In this document: positions 44,552 to 53,189 of the stretch, one piece after another | Position numbering within the stretch: position 1 is the first letter of the stretch | Layout of the letters: every line of letters starts with the position of its first letter | Assembly (NCBI GenBank): GCA_947452765.1 | Contig: CANGDR010000005.1 | Coordinates: forward strand, 16,826-80,825 | Direction: 5' to 3' | DNA length: 64,000 nt | Source: Actinomycetota bacterium | GTDB lineage: Bacteria > Actinomycetota > Actinomycetes > S36-B12 > UBA5976 | Notes under the pieces: generated by a model | Database searches by the model: none | Seen by the model: only the letters and a program-made list of their open reading frames with translations | Told to the model about the DNA's origin: nothing | Translations under genes and position numbers: made by a program

Positions 44552-45811
44552 ATGCGCACAATTGTTGTTGGTGGCGGAGTAGTTGGTATTACAACTGCTT
44601 ATTACTTAGCTAAAGAAGGTCACGAAGTTGTTGTGATCGATAAAGCAACTGATGTGGGAACGGAAGCCACCGCGGTTAATGCTGGGCTCATCGCACCGGC
44701 ACACTGCTTTGCTTGGGCTTCTCCTGCCGCTCCAAAGATGTTGGTTAGGTCGTTATTCGGCGAAAAGACATCGATTCGAGTCAAGCCATCTTTGAATCCT
44801 CGTTTCCTTTGGTGGGGGATGCAGTTTATGCGTGAATGTACTTCAGAGCGTGCTGCAATTAATACTTTGGCCAAAATGCACTTGTGCGATTACAGCCAAA
44901 CAAAACTCAAAGAACTTTCTAAGACTGAAGACATTGATTACCAAGGTGTAGACAAGGGTTTACTTTACCTTTATCGAGATGCCCAAGAGCTTGAACTTGG
45001 CATGATGAAAATGAAGCTGCTGATCGACAATGGTCAAAAGTTGGATCAACTAGATATGAAGGGTTTGGCTGCTGTTGATCCAGCATTTGCTAACTCAAAG
45101 GTTGAACTTGCCGGCGCAATTCATGCGCCCAATGATGGCAGTGGTAATTCACAACTTTTTACTCAGAAGTTAATGGAAGTTCTTAAGCGCATGGGTGTTG
45201 AATTCCAACTTGGTACAACTGCGAAAGCTTTTGTCGCAGATGGCAACAAGATCACGCGGTTAAAGACTGATAAGGGCGATTTCATCGCTGACAATTTTGT
45301 CCTAGCTATGGGCGTTTGGAGTCCATTCCTTTCTCGTACCGTTGGCCAAAACCTTCCGGTTTACCCGGCAAAGGGTTTTTCAATGACATTCGACCTGAAG
45401 GATAAAGCAAAGGCACCTGAACTTGGCGGTGTTGATGAAAAGACTTTGGTGGCTTGGTCACCAATGGGCGACAAGATTCGAATTTCCTCAACTGCAATGT
45501 TCAGTGGTTTTGATAAGTCACATAAGCCAGAAGACTTCGAAGCTATTCGTGGAACGGCAAGCGAACTATGGCCGGACGCTGCTGATTGGCAAGCTGGTTC
45601 GATGACAGCAGGCTTTCGCCCGATGACGCCTGATGGCCCGCCAATTATTGGTAAGGGAAAGAAGCATTCCAATCTTTTTTACAACACTGGTCATGGACAC
45701 ATGGGTTGGACTATGTCATGTGGATCTAGTGCTGCAATTGTTGACATCATTGCGGGCCGAACACCTGAAATAGACATGGATGCATTCGTGGTCCGCTCAA
45801 TCCGAAAGTAA
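44552..45811 (+). CDS. DadA-like D-amino-acid dehydrogenase (FAD)
   Basis: 419 residues. FAD motif TIVVGGGVVGITTAYYLAKEGH at the N-terminus, NAGLIAPAHCFAWASPAAP (DadA signature), and FYNTGHGHMGWTMSCGS near the C-terminus. DadA-type enzymes oxidise D-amino acids to 2-oxoacids and pass electrons to the quinone pool. AGGAG lies 7 nt before the ATG at 44552. Follows the racemase-like gene by 35 nt, which suggests an L-to-D racemase plus D-oxidation pair, though the actual substrate is not shown. Confidence 0.9.
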   Translation: MRTIVVGGGVVGITTAYYLAKEGHEVVVIDKATDVGTEATAVNAGLIAPAHCFAWASPAAPKMLVRSLFGEKTSIRVKPSLNPRFLWWGMQFMRECTSERAAINTLAKMHLCDYSQTKLKELSKTEDIDYQGVDKGLLYLYRDAQELELGMMKMKLLIDNGQKLDQLDMKGLAAVDPAFANSKVELAGAIHAPNDGSGNSQLFTQKLMEVLKRMGVEFQLGTTAKAFVADGNKITRLKTDKGDFIADNFVLAMGVWSPFLSRTVGQNLPVYPAKGFSMTFDLKDKAKAPELGGVDEKTLVAWSPMGDKIRISSTAMFSGFDKSHKPEDFEAIRGTASELWPDAADWQAGSMTAGFRPMTPDGPPIIGKGKKHSNLFYNTGHGHMGWTMSCGSSAAIVDIIAGRTPEIDMDAFVVRSIRK

Positions 45812-45840
45812 TTCGCGAGTAAATTTAGCTAACTTGTTGA

Positions 45841-46488
45841 TTAACGCAGCTTGCGCAACGTAACTTCAAGCGCCTCGATTACATGTTGTTGTGCAGCGTC
45901 TTCGGCAGCATCACCATCGTGGGCTTTGATGGCTTTCAAAATTAGGGCGTGACCCTTGACTGACTGTCTAGTTTCTTCAGGTGTGTATTGTTCTGAAATT
46001 CGGAAATTAAAGAAATGCTGACTGTTGCTTCGATTGAGTTGGCCAATCCGTTCATTGCCACAAACATTAAAGATTGCCTTATGAAAATGGGTATTAAGGT
46101 CCACCAGTAATTCCCGCATACCTGGTTGGGCCAAGTTCTCTTTATGGGCACCGATCGCTTCAATCTCTTTATAAGCTGCGCTACCTGTCTTTTCGGCTGC
46201 CAGCCGAGCGGCCATACCTTCGAGTGCCGCCCGAACTTGGTAAATTTCTACGATTTCATCGCGGGTATGTTCTCGCACGATATATCCGCGTCGCGCAGGT
46301 GAAACAAGTCCTTCGGCTTCCAGTAGTTGGAGTGCTTCCCGAATAGGAGTTCGCGAAGTTTTTAAGCGTTCGGCTAGGTCGGCCGCAATCAGTCGTTCAT
46401 TTGGGCGTAATTTCCCTTGGATTATTTCATCCCGAATCTGGGTTAGCGCTTCAAGCGTTAATGATCGATTAGGTGACGAAAGAGTCAT
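45841..46488 (-). CDS. GntR-family regulator, FCD subfamily
   Basis: 215 residues. N-terminal winged HTH (IRDEIIQGKLRPNERLIAADL, TSRTPIREALQLLEAEGLV) and a C-terminal all-helical FCD domain with the metal-binding pattern D...H...H (LLVDLNTHFHKAIF and later GHALILKAI). FCD regulators respond to small carboxylates. I choose ATG 46488, since the 23 codons upstream look non-coding and AAGGG lies about 9 nt before. Convergent with the DadA-like gene; a likely controller of the 42.3-45.8 kb cluster, where a GntR-type palindrome is present. Confidence 0.87.
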   Translation of the reverse strand: MTLSSPNRSLTLEALTQIRDEIIQGKLRPNERLIAADLAERLKTSRTPIREALQLLEAEGLVSPARRGYIVREHTRDEIVEIYQVRAALEGMAARLAAEKTGSAAYKEIEAIGAHKENLAQPGMRELLVDLNTHFHKAIFNVCGNERIGQLNRSNSQHFFNFRISEQYTPEETRQSVKGHALILKAIKAHDGDAAEDAAQQHVIEALEVTLRKLR

Positions 46489-46581
46489 TCTGTCTGCCCT
46501 TAATCCGTATAAACTAAACGCTTTAATCCTAGCGCGCAGGTAGAATTGAAGTAACACAGATCAACGTTATGGATTCCTCGC

Positions 46582-47775
46582 ATGAGTTATGAGTTTGATA
46601 CCGACCCAGAAGTTCACGACTTTGCGTTGCAAGTTCGCAAATTTGTGGAATCTGAAGCTATCCCGCTAGAAAATCAAATTGACGCACAAGCACATGGCAT
46701 TGCACCTGAACTCAGAGTGCAGTTACAAAAGGCTGCCAAGGCGGCTGGAATATTTGCGCCTACGGCTCCAAAGGAATTCGGTGGCAAGGAATTTAATCAC
46801 GCTGCCCAAGCAGTAATCCTGGAGGAAGCTGGCCGCAGTTTGCTAGGACCAACCGCTTTAAACTGTGCAGCGCCCGATGAAGGCAATATTTTGCTTCTTA
46901 ATAAAATCGCAACACCAGCGCAGCGCGACAAGTACTTAGCTCCACTCTCACGCGGTGAAATTCGTTCGTCATTTTCAATGACTGAGCCCTCTCCTGGTGC
47001 TGGCGCGGATCCAAATTTACTTTCAACTACGGCCGTGAAGACCACCAGTGGCTGGGTAATAAATGGCAATAAGTGGCTAATTACCGGTGCCGACGGTGCT
47101 GCCTTCTCGATTGTGATGGCGAAGACCTCGGGTGGCGCAACTATGTTCCTGGTTGACAACGAAAACCCAGGTATGAAAGTTGTTCGAAATTTGGACACTT
47201 TGGATAGCGCTTTCACTGGTGGCCATGGAGTTGTTGACTTTAATGAGTGTGTTGTTTCTGATGATGCCGTTCTGGGACAAGTTGATGAAGGGTTCGTAAA
47301 TGCACAAGTGCGACTTGGGCCGGCGCGATTGACACACTGTATGCGCTGGCTAGGAGCTGCCCGCCGAGCACATGAAACTGCTGTCGCATATGCAGCACAA
47401 CGCCCGATGTTTGGAACCGAACTTTCCTCCCTTGGCATGGCACAACAAATGATCGCTGACAACGAAATCGATATTGAAGCTTCACGTGCGTTAATTCACC
47501 GAGCTGCCTGGAAACTAGATCAAGGTTCACCAGCACGGAAAGAGACTTCGGTTGCAAAGACTTTTGTAGCCGAGGCCACATTCCGAATTGTGGACCGATC
47601 GATGCAGTTATGTGGTGCTTCTGGTACCACAGGCGATCTACCGATTGCTCAGATCTTCCGTGACATCAGGCCATTTCGAATTTATGACGGTCCATCTGAA
47701 GTGCATCGCTGGTCGATTTCACGCCGTGCGGTTAGGCAGTCTCAGGGTGGGAAACTACCTGGAGACTGGGCGTGA
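46582..47775 (+). CDS. Acyl-CoA dehydrogenase family protein
   Basis: 397 residues. FAD-binding ACAD pattern: FSMTEPSPGAGADP, NGNKWLITGADGA, FGTELSSLGMAQQMIADNEI and ICGASGTTG-like LCGASGTTGDLPIAQIFRD. Ends in IYDGPSEVHRWSISRRAV, as in ACAD10/11-type enzymes. Its stop overlaps the start of an APH-like kinase gene by 4 nt. In Pseudomonas LvaC/LvaA and in human ACAD10/11, this pairing handles 4-hydroxyacyl-CoAs after phosphorylation of the hydroxyl group; I infer the same here from the pairing only. Confidence 0.9.
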   Translation: MSYEFDTDPEVHDFALQVRKFVESEAIPLENQIDAQAHGIAPELRVQLQKAAKAAGIFAPTAPKEFGGKEFNHAAQAVILEEAGRSLLGPTALNCAAPDEGNILLLNKIATPAQRDKYLAPLSRGEIRSSFSMTEPSPGAGADPNLLSTTAVKTTSGWVINGNKWLITGADGAAFSIVMAKTSGGATMFLVDNENPGMKVVRNLDTLDSAFTGGHGVVDFNECVVSDDAVLGQVDEGFVNAQVRLGPARLTHCMRWLGAARRAHETAVAYAAQRPMFGTELSSLGMAQQMIADNEIDIEASRALIHRAAWKLDQGSPARKETSVAKTFVAEATFRIVDRSMQLCGASGTTGDLPIAQIFRDIRPFRIYDGPSEVHRWSISRRAVRQSQGGKLPGDWA

Positions 47776-48860
47776 GTGATCAATTAACTGATCCTCCCGG
47801 CCTGAAACTGCAACCGTTACTTCAGTGGATGTCCTTAAGCCTGGATCAAGTTGATTCCAGCGCACCCTTACAAGCCACGCTGCTGGCTGGTGGTCGCTCA
47901 AATGTTTCGTATAAATTGCAGGACGCAAGTGGAAATCAATGGGTCTTACGTCGCCCACCACTTGGACACATCATGCCTACTGCTCATGACATGGGTCGTG
48001 AGTTTCGAGTTCTTACTGGCTTGAACTCAGTCAAGTACCCAACGCCGCGTGCGATCGCAAATTGCGAAGATGAATCTGTGATTGGTGCAAAATTCATGCT
48101 CATGGAATTTGTGGATGGCCGAGTAATCGATGACGCATCGGCAGCAGCCAAACTAAGTCAAGCTGAAGCAACTCAAATCTCGCAAGAATTGGTGGACAAT
48201 CTGGCTGCGTTGCATGCAATTGATGCAAAATTGGCTGGTTTGGATCAGCTCGGTAAACCTGCTGGCTACCTGCAACGACAAGTTAAACGTTGGGGGGAAC
48301 AATGGCAACTCACAAAAACGAGGGAATTACCAGAGATCGAAACCTTACATGCCTGGTTGGAGTCCGCCATCTCTAATCTGCCACAAGATTTACCAACTTC
48401 AATAGTTCATGGCGATTACCGCATTGATAACGTAATTTTGGCACCAGAAACTTCCGACATAATTGCAGTCCTGGATTGGGAAATGTCCACACTTGGCGAT
48501 CCAATTTCAGACTTAGCAATTTCGCTGGTTTATTGGACCCAGAGCTCGGACACGCTACGAAGCCAGGTTCCAGTAGCGCAAGGTGTTACAAACGGACTTG
48601 GGTTTTGGACTCGCCAACAATTCGTAGAGCGCTATGTAGCTCAGACTGGGTTTGATGTTTCGCACCTGGATGAATGTGTTGCACTTGCTTGCTTCAAACT
48701 TGCGGTAATTATGGAATCAATCCATAACCGAAATCTAAGTGGTCAACAACTAGGTGCTGCATCTGGCTCAAATAGCACAATGGGTGAAGCTACGGTTGCC
48801 CTGACAAAACTAGGTTTAGCCGTTACTCGCTTAGGTGCAATTCCAGCACTTAACTCTTAG
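47772..48860 (+). CDS. APH-type phosphotransferase (ACAD10/LvaA-like kinase)
   Basis: 362 residues, aminoglycoside-phosphotransferase fold. GGRSNVSYKLQDASG and WVLRRPP form the N-lobe, HGDYRIDNVILAPE the catalytic loop and VLDWEMSTLGDPISDLA the metal-binding DxD-like segment. The GGRSN and STLGDP patterns are those of the branch found next to or fused with acyl-CoA dehydrogenases, not of drug-resistance enzymes. GTG at 47772 overlaps the dehydrogenase stop by 4 nt. Predicted to phosphorylate a hydroxyacyl-CoA. Confidence 0.9.
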   Translation: MSDQLTDPPGLKLQPLLQWMSLSLDQVDSSAPLQATLLAGGRSNVSYKLQDASGNQWVLRRPPLGHIMPTAHDMGREFRVLTGLNSVKYPTPRAIANCEDESVIGAKFMLMEFVDGRVIDDASAAAKLSQAEATQISQELVDNLAALHAIDAKLAGLDQLGKPAGYLQRQVKRWGEQWQLTKTRELPEIETLHAWLESAISNLPQDLPTSIVHGDYRIDNVILAPETSDIIAVLDWEMSTLGDPISDLAISLVYWTQSSDTLRSQVPVAQGVTNGLGFWTRQQFVERYVAQTGFDVSHLDECVALACFKLAVIMESIHNRNLSGQQLGAASGSNSTMGEATVALTKLGLAVTRLGAIPALNS

Positions 48861-48878
48861 TGCAACCTGCACTTGACG

Positions 48879-50099
48879 TTAGGCAAATAGCTGGCGTAAG
48901 TGGTCGTTTAGGAACATCCCCGTTGGATCGAGTTCGCGCCGAATTTTGATGAACGCTTCAGCCATTGGATAGCGTGCAAGGAGTTGGTCCTTAGTAAGGA
49001 AATGAAGTTTTCCCCAATGCACTCGGGCGTCATACTTACCTAAGAGGGCATCGACGTCGCGCAAGTAATCCCAATATTCAGTGCCAGGCATCCCTGATAC
49101 CGAAATAACCATGGTGTCAGTCTGATATTGAGATGACAGATAAGCGTTGTCCGCACCTACCGTGCGCACCTCCATTGGGAAGATACTAATTGGCAATGAC
49201 TTGAGCATGTATTCGCGTAATTCACGAATTGCATCCACACCCTTTTTAAGTGGAACGAAGTATTCCAATTCGTGAAAGTTGGGATCGTAAACCATGGGAT
49301 ATATTCGGTAGGAGCGATCAACCCTGTGATTTATGACATCACTATCAGAGACCTCACCCGTGACTTCTTCGAATACCTTTACATTGCACATATCAAATGC
49401 ACTAGCACCATCAGGTAATTCAATGTTGTAAAGCGCTGCTGATTCCTCACTAGGAAACCAAAACAAACCAAAGTTTCGATGGCGTGCTACCCGATCATAA
49501 AAGGTACTCATTACATCTTCGAAAGATTCATAACCAAAGTTTTCTTGCAGTCGATATTTTTCTTTAACTTGAAGTTCAACATCTGTCATTACACCAAGCA
49601 TGCCTACCGATACCTGCGCAGCTGCAAGTAATTCCGGAGTGGACTCGCTAACTTCAATTACGTCTCCTGAAGCAGTGATTAACCGGCAAGCAGTCATCGA
49701 CGCTGAGAAAGACCCGAACTGGGTTCCCGAACCATGTGTGCCAGTTCCGATCGCACCCGCAATTCGTTGCGAATCAATATCACCCTGATTTCGCAGTGCT
49801 AAACCTCTATCCCAAAGTGGTTCACCCAGTTCAGAAATTGGAGTGCCAGCGCCAACAACTGCGCGCTGCTTTGCTAGGTCTACTGACCGGATACCTTTAA
49901 GCTGTTCAAGATCCAGTAACATTCCATCGGTTTGCACAATTGGGGTAAAGGAGTGGCCAGTTGCTGGCACCCGCACATGTTGACCTGCCACTGCAGCTCG
50001 TTTAACGGCAGCCACCGCACCTGCTTCATCCGCGGGTTTAACGATTTCTTCTGCCTCGAAAGATTGATTGCCAACCCAGTTGGTCCATGTAACAGCCAT
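48879..50099 (-). CDS. D-arabinono-1,4-lactone / L-gulonolactone oxidase family protein
   Basis: 406 residues. FAD-binding PCMH domain at about 16-180 (RVPATGHSFTPIVQTDG, GAIGTGTHGSGTQFGSF), then the ALO domain ending in ARVHWGKLHFLT, the HWxK motif of aldonolactone oxidoreductases. The vitamin-C-type sequence GTGTHGSG lacks the covalent-flavin His in the usual place as far as I can tell. It oxidises an aldono-1,4-lactone; the mycobacterial homologue is an L-gulonolactone dehydrogenase. TAGATT lies 6 nt before ATG 50099, inside the 17-nt gap after the prepilin peptidase, so it can be expressed separately from the pilus operon. Confidence 0.9.
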   Translation of the reverse strand: MAVTWTNWVGNQSFEAEEIVKPADEAGAVAAVKRAAVAGQHVRVPATGHSFTPIVQTDGMLLDLEQLKGIRSVDLAKQRAVVGAGTPISELGEPLWDRGLALRNQGDIDSQRIAGAIGTGTHGSGTQFGSFSASMTACRLITASGDVIEVSESTPELLAAAQVSVGMLGVMTDVELQVKEKYRLQENFGYESFEDVMSTFYDRVARHRNFGLFWFPSEESAALYNIELPDGASAFDMCNVKVFEEVTGEVSDSDVINHRVDRSYRIYPMVYDPNFHELEYFVPLKKGVDAIRELREYMLKSLPISIFPMEVRTVGADNAYLSSQYQTDTMVISVSGMPGTEYWDYLRDVDALLGKYDARVHWGKLHFLTKDQLLARYPMAEAFIKIRRELDPTGMFLNDHLRQLFA

Positions 50100-50105
50100 A
50101 TAGAA

Positions 50106-50111
50106 AATCTA
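50106..50111 (-). promoter_or_regulatory. -10 element of a leaderless start (gene at 50099)
   Basis: Minus-strand TAGATT, then TTCTAT, then ATG 50099. Confidence 0.5.
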
Positions 50112-50116
50112 CTGAA

Positions 50117-50593
50117 TTACATTCCCATTAGCACTGTGATTATGGAACCCACATACATGTAGGGCCCAAACGGAATATTGCTTTTTCGATCTAACTTGCC
50201 AGTAAGTAATCCGATTACCCCAACTACTCCGGCCAGCAGAAACGTTAAAAGTAGCGAGATTAGCCAGCCATCTGGGTTGTACCATCCAACTAGCAAGCCA
50301 ACAGGGACAGCAAATTTCACATCTCCCATACCTAGTTGGCCTCTGCTAAATAGGTAAAGCACGACGTAAGCAGCAAATATTTTTCCAGCAGTTAATCCTG
50401 CTCGCGATAGGTCAGTTCCGGATCTAATCCAAAGGCAATAGGCAACTTGAAGAGCAAGCATTAGCAATGTGCACATTGCGACCAAGCGATTTGGGAGTCG
50501 GTGCGTCCGGAAGTCGATTAAGGACAATTGTCCACCGATTACCAGGTAGACAATTAGTGGCGCAAACCGAAGTGCATCAATTCCCATAGCCAA
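50117..50593 (-). CDS. tadV: Prepilin peptidase (TadV-type, A24 family)
   Basis: 158 residues with five or six hydrophobic segments. Aspartyl catalytic sites: SLIDFRTHRLPN and the GxGD motif GQLGMGDVKFAVPVG; NIPFGPYMYVGS near the end is typical of the family. Cleaves the leader of the Flp pilins and probably of TadE/TadG pseudopilins. Short form without an N-methylation domain, as usual for TadV/CpaA. Last gene of the pilus operon, 3 nt after tadC. Confidence 0.93.
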   Translation of the reverse strand: MAMGIDALRFAPLIVYLVIGGQLSLIDFRTHRLPNRLVAMCTLLMLALQVAYCLWIRSGTDLSRAGLTAGKIFAAYVVLYLFSRGQLGMGDVKFAVPVGLLVGWYNPDGWLISLLLTFLLAGVVGVIGLLTGKLDRKSNIPFGPYMYVGSIITVLMGM

Positions 50594-50596
50594 TCT

Positions 50597-51502
50597 TTAC
50601 ATACCCGCGAAGGCGCGAATAATAGAAACCACAGCCGGTCCAAGAATCACAATGAAAATTCCTGGTAAGAAACAGAGCATGACGGGCATCAAAATTTTGA
50701 CTGGCACTTTTTGGGCTTGTTCCCGAGCGCGGTCCCGGCGCTTGCTACGCATCTCGCGAGCTTGTTCATGTAGTACCGAGGAAATTGGGATACCCAATTT
50801 GTCAGCTTGAATAACGACCGAAACAAATCGGCTCAAATCATCATTATTGTTTCGAGTTGCCAAGTCCTGCAATGAGGCGATCAGAGATTGCCCAAGTTGC
50901 ATTTGGCGCAATACCCGAGCAAATTCATCCGCTATCGGGCCGTCCAGGATTGTCGATACTTGAGCCATCGATGCCTGGAAAGTTAGTCCAGATTCCACGC
51001 ACAGGTTCAAGATGTCGATCGCATCAGGCAAAGTCTGATCGAGTTCTAGTGACCGTTTCGTACCCGTGTTATAGGTAAGGACATCCGGTAAAAAGAATCC
51101 TGCCATTGTTGCGACGATGATTATCAATATCCCATGCCAACCAGCATCCAGCTGAGTAACTAGGCCATAACCTAGTCCCGCAATTGTGCCAATTACTTTT
51201 CTTCGCACTAAAGCGCGGTAGGAATTCATATCCTGCTTGCCAGTAGCAACTAAGCGATTTCGCATTCGCTTTTGATAACTTTTGGAAATGAAGAGGTCGC
51301 CGATGGTGTCGATAAGACCCGTTTTATCAACATCAGTTTGACCTGTTGTTGCTAGTTCATTTTCCGGCACATACGAATTTAGTAGATCTTTAACAGTATC
51401 TTCATCTTGGGATTTTGCCCCATTTAAAATGGCTGAGAATATCCAAACAATAACTAAAAACGTTATTGCCCAGGTAAGTAACGAAAGTGTTAATGCAGAC
51501 AT
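50597..51502 (-). CDS. tadC: Tad pilus inner-membrane protein TadC (T2SSF)
   Basis: 301 residues. T2SF domain: LPDAIDILNLCVESGLTFQASMAQVS with the conserved Gly-L-T/S-F pattern, VVIQADKLGIPISSVLHEQAREMR, and a C-terminal helix KVPVKILMPVMLCFLPGIFIVILGP. One helix at the extreme N-terminus and a pair around 110-135. Works with TadB as the membrane platform for pilus assembly. 4 nt after the TadB gene. Confidence 0.93.
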   Translation of the reverse strand: MSALTLSLLTWAITFLVIVWIFSAILNGAKSQDEDTVKDLLNSYVPENELATTGQTDVDKTGLIDTIGDLFISKSYQKRMRNRLVATGKQDMNSYRALVRRKVIGTIAGLGYGLVTQLDAGWHGILIIIVATMAGFFLPDVLTYNTGTKRSLELDQTLPDAIDILNLCVESGLTFQASMAQVSTILDGPIADEFARVLRQMQLGQSLIASLQDLATRNNNDDLSRFVSVVIQADKLGIPISSVLHEQAREMRSKRRDRAREQAQKVPVKILMPVMLCFLPGIFIVILGPAVVSIIRAFAGM

Positions 51503-51506
51503 TTGA

Positions 51507-53189
51507 TTACACCTTCACTTCAACTACCGAGCGGATCCAAAACCAACCGGCAGTTACCAGGATCACAAATACCGCGAGCATGATCATCCCGATGGATTCA
51601 GTCCAGAAAATCTTTACGTAATCTCTACGGCTCAATAACAGGAAGCCGAAAATTCCAAGTGGTAGAGCAACTAAAACATATGCAGAGATACGACCCTCAG
51701 CCGAGAGAGTACGAATTTCTCGCTTCAATTCAGCGCGATTTCGAATCGTAACGGCCGCCGTATCCAGAATTTTAGATAAGTTGCCACCAACTTCTCGTTG
51801 AATGCGTAGCGCTGCGATAGTCCAAGCCAAGTCATCACTATCCATTTTTTTGGCAACTCGCAGGAGTGCGGCGTCGAGTGTCGAGCCGACTTGGACTTGT
51901 GCAAGGGCTCGACGAATTTGCCGTTCTACCTCGCCTGTTCCATCGCCAACTGCAGACTCAACAGCTTGAGCAAAGGACAGGCCAGCTCGTAAACCACTTG
52001 CAATGATTGTTAAGAAGTCGGCCAATTGCTCTTCAAATTCTCGCTTGAGTGCTGCTTCTCGAGATTTCAAAACAGTGTTCTGGATCAAATAAGCTGCGAC
52101 CAGGCCCACAATAAAATTAATAGGTAGTGATTTAGAGAACAGCGTGAGAACGCCAGTAATTAAGAACGAGCCAAAAACGCAGTATGCGATCCATTTCTCG
52201 GCACTCATCGCCATACCAGCACGATCGAGTTTGTCTGCAAGATCTGGAAAGAGCTGTGATTTTGTAGGAGCTAGGTTTAGTTGTTTTGGTCTTTGAATTT
52301 CGCGATCAGAAGGTTCAAATTCACTTCGGGTCTTTGGTTTATCGACTTCGCCGGGATTGAAAGTTGTTGAATATGTTTCAAGTGCCTCATCAATATTCCG
52401 TACCTGTCTCCTGCGATTCAAGACTCGAATGAAGATATACAGTGCGGCAATAAGTGAGGCAAGGATTGCAACGATCCGAAGAAATTTCATCAGCGCACTA
52501 AATGCGAGATTCGAACTGGCAGGAGTTTGCACCGCAGGAGTTGGTGCGACAACAGTTGGCGTGGGCGCTATCGCCGTAGGTGTTGGAGTCGGTGGCGCCG
52601 ATGCCAAAACCTGAGTAAATACGTCAGTGAGTTGGGCCGCATCCTTTGTCTGTAGCAGTCGCCCGCTTCCCGCCTGACTAAATTCCTTAAGAATTCCAAC
52701 TTGTTTAGTAGCATTTCCGACCGTAACCACGTCTACCGAAACATGATTTTGGTTAATTGCAGCTACTACATCCGCTGGCAAAGACTTGCTCGCAGTGTCA
52801 TCACCATCTGTGAGAACCACAATTCTCGCCGTCGCACCGGAACCTATGGAATTAATTGCAGAAAGGATTCCGTCATACAGCGCAGTGCTACCTTGAGGTT
52901 TCACTGCACTCAAGGCTTTGCTAAGAACAGCAAAGTCAAAACTCGGAGGAATGACCCGAACATCGGTTGAATTGAAAGTTACCAAGCCAACTTTGATTCC
53001 TGGGGGCACCGTAGTTAAAAAAGTCTTACCTACATTGACGGCCGAAGTAATTTTGGCGCCGGCCATAGAGCCACTGGCATCTAGTACCAGAATTACGGTA
53101 TCTGTGGTTGAAGCACTTGCAGGCGTAATCCCTGGCGGACTCACCAATAATGCAAGTGAGGTAACTAAACCAAATAGCAACCGCTTCAT
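51507..53189 (-). CDS. tadB: Fusion of a secreted VWA domain with TadB (T2SSF)
   Basis: 560 residues in three parts. Residues 1-27 are a signal peptide (LLFGLVTSLALLVSPPG). Residues 30-195 are a VWA domain with complete MIDAS: DASGS at 37-41, a Thr near 102 (GSTALYDG) and TDGDD at 127-131. Residues 199-226 are a Pro/Thr-rich linker (APPTPTPT, APTPTVVAPTP), then a membrane helix at about 234-256. From about 385 follows the T2SF domain of TadB (EQLADFLTIIASGLRAGLSF and AALRIQREVGGNLSKILDTA). The VWA part would face outside while TadB stays in the membrane. Plain TadB lacks the first 230 residues. ATGA overlap with tadA upstream. Confidence 0.9.
   Translation of the reverse strand: MKRLLFGLVTSLALLVSPPGITPASASTTDTVILVLDASGSMAGAKITSAVNVGKTFLTTVPPGIKVGLVTFNSTDVRVIPPSFDFAVLSKALSAVKPQGSTALYDGILSAINSIGSGATARIVVLTDGDDTASKSLPADVVAAINQNHVSVDVVTVGNATKQVGILKEFSQAGSGRLLQTKDAAQLTDVFTQVLASAPPTPTPTAIAPTPTVVAPTPAVQTPASSNLAFSALMKFLRIVAILASLIAALYIFIRVLNRRRQVRNIDEALETYSTTFNPGEVDKPKTRSEFEPSDREIQRPKQLNLAPTKSQLFPDLADKLDRAGMAMSAEKWIAYCVFGSFLITGVLTLFSKSLPINFIVGLVAAYLIQNTVLKSREAALKREFEEQLADFLTIIASGLRAGLSFAQAVESAVGDGTGEVERQIRRALAQVQVGSTLDAALLRVAKKMDSDDLAWTIAALRIQREVGGNLSKILDTAAVTIRNRAELKREIRTLSAEGRISAYVLVALPLGIFGFLLLSRRDYVKIFWTESIGMIMLAVFVILVTAGWFWIRSVVEVKV

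Noticed and set aside
47772..48860. Aminoglycoside resistance gene
   Set aside because: The fold is APH-like but the sequence pattern and the overlap with an acyl-CoA dehydrogenase place it in the ACAD10/LvaA kinase branch.
48859..48873. Short inverted repeat AGTGCA-N3-TGCACT between the kinase and the lactone oxidase
   Set aside because: A 6-bp stem with no T-run is too weak to call a terminator.
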